A stretch of DNA of 64,000 bases. Source: Bryopsis sp. KO-2023. Lineage: Eukaryota > Chlorophyta > Ulvophyceae > Bryopsidales > Bryopsidaceae. Within the stretch, counting starts at the first letter, position 1; every line of letters begins with the position of its first letter. The notes beneath the pieces were generated by a model. The model saw only the letters and a program-made list of their open reading frames with translations, had not been told where the DNA came from and did no database searches. The DNA is taken from NCBI GenBank assembly GCA_030272585.1, contig BSYQ01000007.1, positions 2,670,001 through 2,734,000 of the forward strand, written 5' to 3'. The position numbers and the translations under genes were made by a program. Below are positions 44,022 through 55,853 of the stretch, in pieces.

Positions 44022-46036
44022 GGCGCGACTTGGAAAAAACGAGGGCGTTGCGCGCGACGCCCTGGCCCAGACTTGGTTTCGAAAAAAAAAAAAAAAAACC
44101 ACGTTTTTTTCCAAGTCGCGCCAGTCCGACTTCCGCGACTTGGAAAAAAACGAGGGTGCTGCGCGCAGTGCGACGCGCTTTCGGCGATCGCCAGGGAAAA
44201 AAAAAAAAAGAGTTTTCATCGGCCGTTCTCGTTACATTCGATTTCCCTCTCTCTGTCAAAGCGATGAGACAGACCGGTTAATTGGGAAATCGTAATGTAA
44301 TGAAGATTTTCCTTAAGAGGACGAAATGTCCCTCTCTCCGCTTGCGGGGTACTAGCCCGAAGGCCAAATGTCCCTGCGTCGCCGGTCACGCTCCGCGCTC
44401 GCATGTCTGATTTTCGACGCGCCATGTCGGTCGACGCTGCTCGCATGGCGGACCGGCGCGAAGCTGAATCGCAACTGAATGGGCGAGGGAGCTGCGCGAA
44501 GCGCAGCGAACTGGGGAACGACGAGGAAGGGGGGGCGCTGCGCGAAGCAAAGCCGAAAAGGAAAGGGCGAGAGAGCTGCGCGCTGCGCAGCTCCCTCTTT
44601 TAAAAAGGTGATGGGCGAGGTCGCTGGGGGCAGCGCACCGACCTTTGAATTTTAAAAATGTGATGGGCGAGGGAGCTGCGCGCTGCGCAGCGACCCCTTA
44701 AAAAGTGTGAGGGGCTGCGCAGCTCGCTACTTTGAAAACGTGCTGGGCGAGGTCGCTGCGCTCAGCGACCTGTTAATTTAAAAAGTGTGATGGGTGAGTG
44801 TGGTGCGCGCAGCGCCAGGGAGCTGCGCGCAGCGCAGCGATCACTTCAGTAAACTGATGGGACAGGCAGCTTCGAAACGATAAGGGTGAGGGCGCTGCGC
44901 GCTGCGCAGCTCGCTCCTTTAAAAAGGTGATGGGACAGGGAGCTGCGAAATTACAGACGACCACTTGAAGCAAGTGATGGGCGAGGTCGCTGGGCGCAGC
45001 GCAGCGACCTGTTGGACTAAAAAAAGATATGGGCGAGGTCGCTGGGCGCAGCGCAGCGACCTGTTGGAATAAATAAAGGGATCTTAAAGGGATGGGTTAG
45101 GTCGCTGGGCGCAGATCTGGTTCGCTGAGAGTTAAAAAAAAAAAAACCGACGAACGAGCGCCTTGGGAAAGGGCGCTGCGCGACTGGCGCGACTTGGAAA
45201 AAACGAGGGCGCTGCGCGCGACGCCCTCGCCCAGATTTGGTTTCCAAAAAAAAAAAAAAGAAACCACGTTTTTTTCCAAGTCGCGCCAGTCCGACTTCCG
45301 CGACTTGGAAAAAAACAAGTTCGCTGCGCGCAGCGCCCTAGCCCAGATCTGATTCGCTCGGAGTTAAAAAAAAAAAAAAAACCCAAGTTTTTTCTCAAGT
45401 CGCGCCAGTCCGACTTCTGGTTCGCTGGGAGTTAAAAAAAAAAAAACCGACGAACGAGCGCCTTGGGAAAGGGCGCTGCGCGACTGGCGCGACTTGGAAA
45501 AAACAAGGGCGCTGCGCGCGACGCCCTCGCCCAGGTTTGGTTTCGAAAAAAAAAAATAAAAAACCCACGTTTTTTCCCAAGTCGCGCCAGTCCGACTTCT
45601 GGTTTGCTGGGAGTTCGAAAAAAAAAACAAAACGAACAACTGTTACGTTCGATTTCCCTCTCTCTGTCAAAGCAATGAGACAGACCGGTTAATTGGGAAA
45701 TCGTAATGTAATGAAGATTTTCCTTAAGAGGACGAAATGTCCCTCTCTCCGCTTGCAGGGTACTAGCCCGAAGGCAAAATGTCCCTGCGTCGCCGGTCAC
45801 GCTCCTCGTTCGCATGTCTGATTTTCGAAGCGCCATGTCGGGCGACTCCGCTCGCATGGCGGACATGCGCGGAGCGCAGGTCCGACTCCAACGACTTTGC
45901 GAGTTTTCCAGGGCGCTGCGCGAAGGGAAAAGAAAAGGAAAAGTGAAGTAAAGTCGAAAACTGAAAGGGCGAGGGAGCTGCGCAGCGCGCAGCGACCTGT
46001 CGAGGTAACAAGTGTGATGGGCGAGGTCGCTGGGGG
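44022..46036 (+). repeat. Structured tandem array, segment 3
   Basis: Contains alpha stem-loops at 44231-44302 and 45642-45713, beta remnants, gamma repeats and A-run modules. It preserves the empty-site sequences corresponding to the insertions of both E1 and E2. Confidence 0.88.
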
Positions 46037-46303
46037 TGTTAGGGATGTTAAGAGCTACATCCAGTCAGGTCCAGTCATGTACAATCATGTACAGTCATGC
46101 ATAGTCATGCTGACGTGGACATGTGAGTCAGGTCTAGTCATGATGACTAGACCTATGTCGGGTGCCCACCTAGGATGGTTGTCCTAGGTACCATGCGGGG
46201 ACGCTAGGATCCTTGGGGGTCATGGTATTAATGGGCTTCAAGGTCATGGACTCATAAGTTTTAGTTTTTAGCTCTTCTTAGACTTGCACCCCCAAGTCTA
46301 ACA
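46037..46303 (+). repeat. E3 5' LTR
   Basis: TGTTAGGG...AGTCTAACA. Near its start it has about four imperfect copies of a 10-bp motif like TACAGTCATG, then TGACGTGG and an AP-1/Gcn4-type TGAGTCA. These could be transcription-factor sites. Confidence 0.94.
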
Positions 46304-46306
46304 ACT

Positions 46307-46318
46307 TGGTTTCGGAGC
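46307..46318 (+). other. E3 primer-binding site
   Basis: TGGTTTCGGAGC, three bases after the 5' LTR, the same 12 bases as in E1 and E2. Confidence 0.8.
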
Positions 46319-47520
46319 TTTGGCAAGCATCCTATCGTGTGGGAAGTGGAGTCGCACTGCTTATTGCGGCGCGCGGATTTTCTGCAGGGAAATCGGAGCT
46401 GTTCGATTAGCGACACGTTTTGGCCCGTTCCGGACCGTATACGTCACGGAATCGAACATATAAGGTGTCTAAAAGCATCTACGGAACAAGATGCATCCGT
46501 TGCAATTTGTTGCGAGTGAATCCGATGCGTGTGCGCAAAGTTATGACGTTTTAAAGTTTCGCGTCGGAATTTGGGTGTTTTGAGGTCGCCCGTGTCGGTT
46601 CTAGGTGTTGAACGATCGAAATGATGTTTTAGAATCATTTTGAACGTCGACACGTTGCGACTTTAAGATAGTATAGTTTTTGAACTATAAAAGTTTCTCT
46701 TTTATCCAAAGGGTGGGGTTAACTTTGTATGGGCAGGGTTAACACCTGAAGATACTAAGAGTAAAGAGGTTGTTGTACCATATGCTCGCGAGAAGCCACT
46801 AAGAGTACTCTCTGAGATGGTGGAACGAGTATAAGGACTCAAGTGCTAGGGGAGCTTGAGTCGGTATAACAAAAAGAGACCTTTTATTTGGTCAATAAAA
46901 GGAGATGAGGGAAGTAAGAAGAAGGAAGTTCATTTCTCTTGAGTTTTATTAGGGTTGATCTTGGATATTTGATTAAATCGATTCGGCAATTTTCACGTCT
47001 AAAAAGCGTTACTCGGCACTCCTATCCTAGCTGTACGGAGAGCCACTATTGCCCTTTGAAATCACTAGACCCCTGGTCTTTCGGGATCGGTTTGCTAGCG
47101 CAGTGGTCTGTGTAAAATTGAGGGCTTTTGTTAGTGGTTCGTATGGTATGGTACGCTCTTTTGAGCCTTGAGGAATAGGACTTGTCGTAATTCGCTAATG
47201 GAGACAGATGATTGTTGATCGATAAAATCGAATTGAAGAGATAATCCGCTAAAATAAGAGAATGAATAGCGATTATTTTCCTGATTTGGCATGAGGCAAA
47301 ATGAGTTGCCTTCAATGAAAATTGATTGTATTTGCGAAAGTGAATGATTTTCACTGAATACAAGGTCAATTTTCATAGGGATGATTTGTATTGAGATACA
47401 AATTTGATCCACGAATGTCAATGTATAGTTGGTACTTTGATAAGAACCAATATACATGAGGAAAATATGCTGATGGATTGATTTTCCTGCGATGCAGGTT
47501 AATCACTAGCCTTCTTTAAG

Positions 47521-50500
47521 ATGTCGAGACCAGACCCTTCTGGTGAAGAGGACATCACCACCTTAACGGTAGAAGAACTCCAAAATCGGATTGCTTTGAT
47601 GCAATCTGAACATCAGGCGTTCCGCCAAGAGGTGGATGACCGTGAGCGGGAACGAGAAGTGGCTACCAGAAAGGGTAGTACTTCTGTAGGGTCGGGAAGC
47701 AAAAAGTCTTCCACGGCCAAGCCTGATAAATTTGATGGCCAATGTCCTTGGAAAGAACATAAGGTCATTTTGGAGATCTTTTGGATTGCCGAGGGGGTTC
47801 CTCGAGAAGAATGGGGTCGGATTGGACCAACATTCTTAGGACCCAAGGGAATCAAGCACCTTATCGCTCGAGTCGGGGAAGAGAAAATTTCTGGAGGAAA
47901 CCTGACTTGGGAGGAAATGTGTATTGCTATGGATGATAGAAGTTTTGGTGAGTTGGCCACCGAATATGCGGTGACGCAAAAACTGTCCACATTCAAAGAC
48001 CACATTAACCGGCGATGCAATACTGGAGAATATGTGCGCCAAATGGACACATATTTTACTCTTCGTAAGACCAAAATTGATGGTATTTCAAAAATTTGGT
48101 TCTTACACCGCAACCTCCATGGAGTATTGAAGGAAGCGGTTGCCACTGATACTTCGGGTCATGAATGGACTTCATATGAGGAATTCCGTACCCATGTATT
48201 GGCAAAAGGAGTATCGCATGATGAGCGATACCCAGTATTGAAAAAAGGTGCCAAAGAAAAGGAGGAAAGTACCGTTGGATCAAAGCGATCTCGGAAAGAA
48301 GAAAAAGGAAAGGTGTATCCGGTTAATCGGAAGAAAAACCGAATGATGCCGAGCTTTACACCGAGATTTGGTGGTGGTTCTCAACAGACTCGTAAGAGTA
48401 AAGTTGGTAAAACATCTTTTCCTGCGGGTCTTACCCAGAAAGAGTGGGAACGGCGCAAGGCCGCGAACCTTTGTTTCAGATGTGGAGCATCTTATTTTCC
48501 AGGTCATGTGTGTGATACTGGAAAGGTACGGAAGAGTCTCGCTTGTTTCGGGAAAGAACTTCCTAGTATAGAAGTTCTTGCATCTGGGTTATCTCGAAAG
48601 GAGGTATCGAAAAACTCAGATCCGAAAGATGTAATATTTGATCCGATGGATACGGATATTACGGAGCCCGAGAACAAATCGGATATTTCTGTGGAGAATG
48701 ACCCTGACCAGGTTATGTCTGTTGACAGAAATGATGACTCTATCCGATGTGGTGAGGATGATTTGGACGTCGATCCCATTGGGGACGCCCAAGATCCTAT
48801 GCCTAGTAAAGAAGAGAAGGTGCCGGAGAACGATTGCATCTCTGGAATGCAACTTTTAAAATCGGAACTTCATCGTTTGCAGAATGCAAGTAGAGAGTTC
48901 ACTTTTGACTCGTCTACTAATGATGAAAGATTTGCGATTTGTAAAAAGTTTTGCACTGGACAAGAGTTTCTTGCATCGTCAGTAGCGGGACACCATGTTT
49001 GGATGGATCCTGGACGAAAGAATTTGAATGAATTCTTAAAGCATTATTTTGCTTGCAAGAAAGAGTCACCTTCTACTATGAGTTGCTGCCTATTAATCCC
49101 TCATAATATGGCAGTTAGACAAAAAGAAATCAATCAAATGCGATTGATTGCACAATATCGAAAAGGAGCAAAATTGTTTGCTCTTAGCAGCGGTAAAGCA
49201 CCAGGTCTTCTTTGGCCCGTTGATATATATTACGATCCACCTACAGCGGAGTTACCCGGTAACTCGATTCCAGGAGAGGATTGTAATCTCAGAATGTCAA
49301 TGTCGTTCAAAGGTTTGATTTCTGGTTCCCCTGGTCAGATTCTGTTAGATTCTGGCGCCGCTGGCTACGCTTATATCTCTAAGCATTTCTGCGAAAGCAC
49401 AGGGCTTAGTTACGGATGTAAGCAAGGTACCAAAATCGAAATGGCCGATGGAACTCCATTGGATATTGTAGGGATAACCTCGATTAACTTGCGTTTGCAA
49501 GGCTTGCGGATGAAGATCGAGTGTCAAGTTATCACTGCAAAGCATTTTGATTTGTACCTCGGGGATGTGTGGTTATGCAATCACCGAGTACTGATGAATT
49601 TTTCTACTGGTAGTGCTTCGGTTCTAGCTACACGGGGAAACCGACTCACGATACGACCTAATTTGGTTGTGCGTGCCCCTAGTCCGCCTAATGCGTGGAT
49701 CAATCCCTTGTTGAGCATAGCCCAAGCTCGAAGACAACTCCGTAATAAGGAGATTTGTCCTTTTCTAGTTATAGTTCGGGAGGTCCCGAACCCTTTTGAG
49801 GGGGAGGAATCTGGGGTACCCGAATTGCCCAAAAATCCTCCAGTGTCTTCATATCAAACAGAGCTGGAAAGTCTGTTAGATGAATATAAAGACAGATTCT
49901 CAGATGAGTTGGCGGAATGCCCTCCATCTCGAGAAGAGGATGCAGCAATTGATCTTGTCCCTGGAGCGAAACCGGTACATAGACCAATGTTTCGTTACAC
50001 ACCGGGTGAAAGAAAAGAGATTGAAGATCAAGTCTCTGATATGCTGCAGAAGGGTTTGATTAAGCCTAGTTGTAGTCCGTGGGGTGCACCAATCTTGTTT
50101 GTTCCCAAACCAGATGGTACTCGACGAATGTGTATCGACTACAGAGGCTTAAATAAGTTGACGATCAGGAATCAGTATCCACTACCAAGGATAGATGATC
50201 TCCTTGATCAACTGCAAGGTTCGAAGTTCTTTTCGGCCTTAGATTTGAAAGCAGGGTATTGAAGGAGTCAGACCAACCGAAGACTGCTTTCAAAACCCCA
50301 TTCGGTCTGTATGAATATAAAGTGCTTCCAATGGGCTTGACGAATGCACCTGCAATATTCCAGACTTGGATGAATCGGGTATTCTCGGGTATGATTGGGA
50401 AGTCGGTCCTAATATACCTCGATGACATACTTGTATTCAGCAAAACTCCGGAGGAACATGTGCAACATTTGCGAGCCGTGATGAAACGCTTGCGTGAGCA

Positions 50501-52835
50501 CAAAATGCTCTTGAAGAGATCAAAATGTGATTTCTTTAAGAAAGAGCTTCACTATCTTGGATTTGTTATAAATCAAGATGGTATTTCCGCTGATAAAAGG
50601 AAAACGGAGAAAGTAGTAGAGTGGCCAGTCCCAAAGAACGTTGCGGAATTGCGTTCATTTTTAGGGCTCTCTAACTATTTCCGGAGATTTGTGCAAGGTT
50701 ACAGCAAGCTTGTAGCCCCACTCACAAATTTACTTAGGAAGGGTAAAGAGTGGAGTTGGACCGAGGATTGTCAAAGAGGATTTGATGGTGTTAAAGAGAA
50801 TTTAACACATGCACCTTGTTTGGCAATGCCTAACTTCGAAAAAGATTTTGAAGTTGTCGCGGATGCTTCGGATTACGCGATCGGTGCAATCTTGTTGCAA
50901 GAGGGACATCCGATAGCTTTTGAAAGTCGAAAGTTATCAGGAGCCCAACTTAATTGGAGCATAGGGGACAAGGAAATGTTCGCTGTAGTACATGCTCTTA
51001 AGTTGTGGCGATGCTACTTGGACGTGCGTGTGTTTAAGGTGGTGTGTGATCACCAGCCTAACACATACTTCCATTCCCAGGAAACTCTCTCTCGAAGGTC
51101 GGCACGTTGGCTCGAAGTCCTCCAGGGGTTCCGGTTCGAGTGGGAATACAGGCCGGGTCGGACGAACGTGGCAGACCCCTTGTCACGATATCCGTCGTAT
51201 TCTCAGCAGATCGGAATACTCTCGGAGCTGGGAGGTGGCCAGAAACGACCAACTTGGAAAGGGGATCCGTCCTCGCCCCGGACCGGTACGTCGATGCTTG
51301 GGGAAAGATTGACTTAGGGGATCACTAGGGATGAGTGGTTTGAAACCGAAGATGTCGCCGCTTCAGGTTGTCAAAAGCACTCAGGCCTGTGGTGGAATGG
51401 TGCACGAGTAGTAGTACCAAACTGGGATAGTCTTAGAGAAGACATCCTACATGATAGCCATGCAAGTGTATATGCAGGACATTTTGGGATCCGCAAGACC
51501 CAAAGAACAGTCTTGAAATACTTTTGGTGGCCTGGCGTAGAGGGAGATATCGCAAACTTTGTAAAAGGATGCGATGCATGTCAAAGGAACAAACACCGAC
51601 GCGGCAAGGTGCCTGGTCCTTTGCAACCTTTACGTATACCTGATGGTCGATGGGAATCAGTTTCAATGGATTTGATTACTGATTTGCCTAAATCAGGAGC
51701 GGAAGCATTTGACGCTATCTTAGTTTTTGTGGATCGACTCACAAAGATGGTGCGATGCGTACCAACGCACACTAAGTGTGATGCGGTACAAACGGCGAAA
51801 CTCTTCGTTACTGAGGTCTTCCGTTTGCACGGTCTTCCTAAGCACCTCGTAAGCGATAGAGATCCTAGGTGGACTTCAAAGTTCTTTAGAGAGCTTTGTA
51901 AGACCTTAGGGGTCACTCAAGCATTGTCGACAGCTTTTCATCCACAGAGTGATGGACAGACTGAAGCAATGAATAGGATCCTCGAAGATACCTTACGGCA
52001 TTTCGTAGGACCTCGTCAAAGAGATTGGAGTGACTTGTTGCCAGTGGTAGAGTTTGCCTTGAACAACTCTAAGTCGATGGCTACTGGTGAAACACCGTTC
52101 TTCTTGAACTACGGTAGAGATCCGTGGACACCATTAACGGTACAACTTCCATCCAAGACATCTAATGTCATGGGTCCTGGAGGTCTAAGTAGACGAAGGA
52201 CACAGATTGGAGTACCGGCGGTGAAGAAGATGACCGAGGACATTCGTGAGGCGATTGTCAAAGCAAAGCGGTGTTTAGAAAGTGCTCAGCAAAGGATGAA
52301 GACTTATGCCGATGTGCGTAGGTGTCCAGTTGATGTTCAAGTAGGCGATATGGTCTTGCTGGATGCACGACATATCAAATTGAAACACCCTGGATCAAGG
52401 AAGTTATTGCCACGTTGGTTGGGTCCTTTTCGTGTTTTGGAAGGTGTCCAAAAACGAAAACCGATGGCAGAACAGGTCGCGTTCCGATTGGAATTGCCTG
52501 ATTCGCTTCCTATTCATCCCGTCTTTCATGCTTCTTTACTTAAGAGGTATTGGTCGCATGGAAAGACACAACCTCCTCCGCCACCTGTGGATATACAGGA
52601 AGAACTAGAGTATGAGGTAGAAGACCTCCTCGACTACCGTGAAGTAAAGGTCGGTCGACGAGTAGTTCCGCAGTACTTGGTAAAGTGGACGGGATACTCA
52701 CATGAGCACAACTCTTGGGAGCCTGAAGCGAATTTGGAGAACGCTCGGGAGCTGGTAGAGCAGTACCAGAAGAGAAAGAAATCAACGTTGATTCCCCCTA
52801 TTCCGGTACGTCGAAGTAGGCGACTTCGTTCGTGA
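47521..52835 (+). pseudogene. E3 gag-pol with chromodomain, broken twice
   Basis: The first frame, 47521-50262, holds Gag, a zinc knuckle '[14 protein letters not shown]' (same C-X2-C-X7-H-X-C spacing as E1), protease 'LLDSGAAG' (D610) and the start of RT. It ends at a TGA at 50260-50262, where comparison with E1 suggests a loss of about 13 bases between 50261 and 50262, just after 'LDLKAGY'. The second frame, 50259-52835, carries the RT 'YLDD' (50415-50426), RNase H, integrase (Asp codons at 51669 and 51855, Glu at 51963) and a chromodomain ('YLVKWTGYSHEHNSWEPE'). It is interrupted once by an in-frame TAG at 51315-51317, after RNase H, and stays open beyond. The element should not be autonomous unless the stop is read through, and the deletion would still break it. 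Confidence 0.92.
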
Positions 52836-53326
52836 CTTGTGTGGGGTAATGTTTCTTCATAATCGAGTGTCGATATGAAAAGAGTTCCAGATCTTGTGAA
52901 CGAGATCAAGTTCTTGTTAAGTGAGGACATGTTTAAGAACATATCTCATTTTCAATGAACTAGTGAACTAAATTGAATTTCTCGCTATATTCTATTTTGA
53001 ACTCTAGATGGGATCCATTCAAAATGAGAATATAAATGGAAGTAGATGAAGTTGCGAGACTTCAGTTGATGTACATTGGTTCGCCACCAGTGTAGAGAAG
53101 TGTATGGTCTTGGTAGATCCGAGAAGCACTCCGTGTATGAGAAGGACTCGGATGACCTATATCAGAGTAGGGGCTTATTCTGACGAATACACTTATGATA
53201 ACATCTCCAAGTTATCGAAACACTTTATATAGTTGAATGATAAGAATTGGGGTTCGTTGTGGGACTCTGTATCATTCTATGGGCTATATAGAAGTGAGGA
53301 AAGGAGTCTCCAGGAGGAGACTGATT

Positions 53327-53339
53327 AGGGGGGGAGGTA
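53327..53339 (+). other. E3 polypurine tract
   Basis: Purine run AGGGGGGGGAGG next to the 3' LTR. Confidence 0.85.
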
Positions 53340-53606
53340 TGTTAGGGATGTTAAGAGCTACATCCAGTCAGGTCCAGTCATGTACAATCATGTACAGTCA
53401 TGCATAGTCATGCTGACGTGGACATGTGAGTCAGGTCTAGTCATGATGACTAGACCTATGTCGGGTGCCCACCTAGGATGGTTGTCCTAGGTACCATGCG
53501 GGGACGCTAGGATCCTTGGGGGTCATGGTATTAATGGGCTTCAAGGTCATGGACTCATAAGTTTTAGTTTTTAGCTCTTCTTAGACTTGCACCCCCAAGT
53601 CTAACA
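53340..53606 (+). repeat. E3 3' LTR
   Basis: 267 bp, reading as identical to the 5' LTR. Confidence 0.94.
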
Positions 53607-54870
53607 GGGGGCAGCGCAGCAATTTTTGAAATTAAAAAATGTGATGGTGAGGGAGGTGCTCGCAGCGCCAGGGAGCTGCGCGTAGCGCAGCGACCTCTTG
53701 AATAAACTGATGGGACAGGGAGCCTCGAGAGTGAAAGGGCGAGGGAGCTGCGCGCTGCGCAGCGACCTGTCAAATAAAGAGGTGATGGGCGAGGGAGCTG
53801 TGCAGCGCGCAGCGACCTGTCGACTTAAAAAGTGTGATGGGCCAGGGAGCTGCGCGCTGCGCAGCTCGCTCCTTTTAAAATGTGATGGGCGAGGTCGCTG
53901 GGGGCAGCTCAGCGACCTGTTTAGTTAAAAAAAGTGATGGGTGAGGTCGCTGGGCACAGCGCAGCGACCACTTTAAAAGTGTGATGGTGAGGGAGCTGCG
54001 CGCTGCGCCTTGGGAAAGGGCGCTGCGCGACTGGCGCGACTTGGAAAAAACGAGGGCGCTGCGCGCGACGCCCTCGCGCAGATTTGGTTTCGAAAAAAAA
54101 AAAAAAAAAAACCACGTTTTTTTCCAAGTCGCGCCAGTCCGACTTCCGCGACTTAGAAAAAAACGAGGGTGCTGCGCGCAGCGCCCTAGCCCAGATCTGA
54201 TTCGCTCGGAGTTAGAAAAAAAAAAAAAAAACCCAAGTTTTTTCCCAAGTCGCGCCAGTCCGACTTCTGGTTCGCTGGGAGTTCGAAAAAAAAAAAAAAA
54301 CGAAAAAGGGGTTACCTTATGTAAAAAGGGAAATCGAATGGAACTTACAGCTTGTGGTTCGCTGGGAGTTCGAAAAAAAAAAAAAGATCGACGAAAGAGG
54401 GGTTACATAATGTAAAAAGGAAAATCGAATGGAACTTACAGCTTCTGGTTCGCTGGGAGTTCGTTCGCTGGGAGGTCGAAAAAAAAAACAAAAAAAAACG
54501 AACAACTGTTACATTCGATTTCCCTCTCTCTGTCAAAGCGATGAGACAGACCGGTTAATTTGGGAAATCGAATGTTAATGAGATTTTCCACGGATCATCA
54601 GTTTGTCCCCGCAGGGTACTAGCCCACAGGCGAAATGTCCCTGCGTAGCCGGTCACGCTCCGCGCTCGCATGTCTGATTTTCGAGGCGCCATGTCGGGCG
54701 ACTCTGCCCGCATGGCGGACGTGCGCGGAGCGCAGGTCCGACTCCGGCGACTTTGCGATTCAAGGGCGCTGCGCGAAGCGCAGCGAACTGGCGGAGAACG
54801 AGGCGGGGAGGCGCAAGCGCAGCGAAGTCGAAACCTAAAGGGCGGAGGAGCTACAGAGAACACTTGTGGA

Positions 54871-54881
54871 GGAGTCGAACC
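54871..54881 (-). other. Pol III B-box-like sequence, second copy
   Basis: GGTTCGACTCC on the minus strand in the same TGGAGG/CCTCCA hairpin as at 25580, within a duplicated block. Confidence 0.4.
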
Positions 54882-55289
54882 TCCAGTTTCGCCACTCAAG
54901 TGCGAGGTTTTTCTCTTTCTTTCACGCTGGTCGTCTTTTTTCAAAATCTGTGGGGACAGCATCTCGTTTTCGAAAGGGTCGCACTGTGGACTTTGCTGTG
55001 CGAAGCGCAGCGCAGCAAAGTCGGAACTGAAAGGGCGAGGGAGCTGCGCGCTGCGCCTTGGGGAAGGGCGCTGTGCGCAGCGCAGGCCGACTGATGCGAC
55101 TTGGAGAAAACGAGGGCGCTGCGCGCGGCGCCCTCGCCCAGGTCTGGTTCGCTGGGAGTTCGAAAAAAAAGTTTGAACAGTGTGATGAGCCAGGAGCTGC
55201 GCGCTGCTCCCATGTCCGACTGCCGCGACTTGGGAAAAAACGAGGGTGCTGCGTGCAGTGCGACGCGCTTTCGGCGATCGCGACCCACA

Positions 55290-55853
55290 GGTTCGTTTTG
55301 GAATCAGAGAAAAACTTAAAAAAATAAAAATAAAAACTTTAAAATAAAAATAAGGAAAGAATATCGTTCGGTTTGGATATAGGAATTGAGGAAAAAAAAG
55401 GAAAAAGAAAAAGAAAAAATAGAAAACAACATGTAAGAAAACTGGGTAAAACGAAAACAAACTTACAAAACCAAGTTTCTTTTCCCTTTCGTTTTTTCGT
55501 ATTTATTGCCTTTCCTTCCCTCTGCACTACAGCATTACTTCTTGTACCTGATCATATTCTGCCCTTCTTCTCACTCCTCTTACACACCCCTCTTCTACTT
55601 CGTTAAATGTGCGTCCTTTAACTCACTACGTTCCAGAAATTCTAACACAACATAAGGGAAGAATAACGTTTGGTTCGGATATATGGATGGGAAATAAAAA
55701 AAATAATAATTGTGATGTGAGTGGAAGTTCAGATTATGCATAGATGTTGCTAAGGCTGGTTATTTCGCTCTAATCCGTTGTAAGTTTGGTCCTTCCCGTG
55801 TTATTTTCACGTGCTCGTTCGTGTCACAACTTTTTGTGTCGGATATCGCCATT
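55290..55853. repeat. AT-rich 564-bp module, copy 3
   Basis: Nearly identical to the copies at 26411 and 27991, with the same left and right junctions, although 27-29 kb away. Confidence 0.88.

Larger units (their letters stand above)
46037..53606 (+). mobile_element. E3: Ty3/gypsy chromovirus, second family, defective, 7570 bp
   Basis: The element has 267-bp LTRs at 46037-46303 and 53340-53606 that read as identical, and the target duplication GGGGG (46032-46036 and 53607-53611). The joined flanks restore the common array phrase GTCGCTGGGGGCAGC. Its proteins are clearly related to those of E1, but its LTRs are unrelated. The leader is long (46304-47520), and 52836-53339 is a non-coding 3' region. 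Confidence 0.95.
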
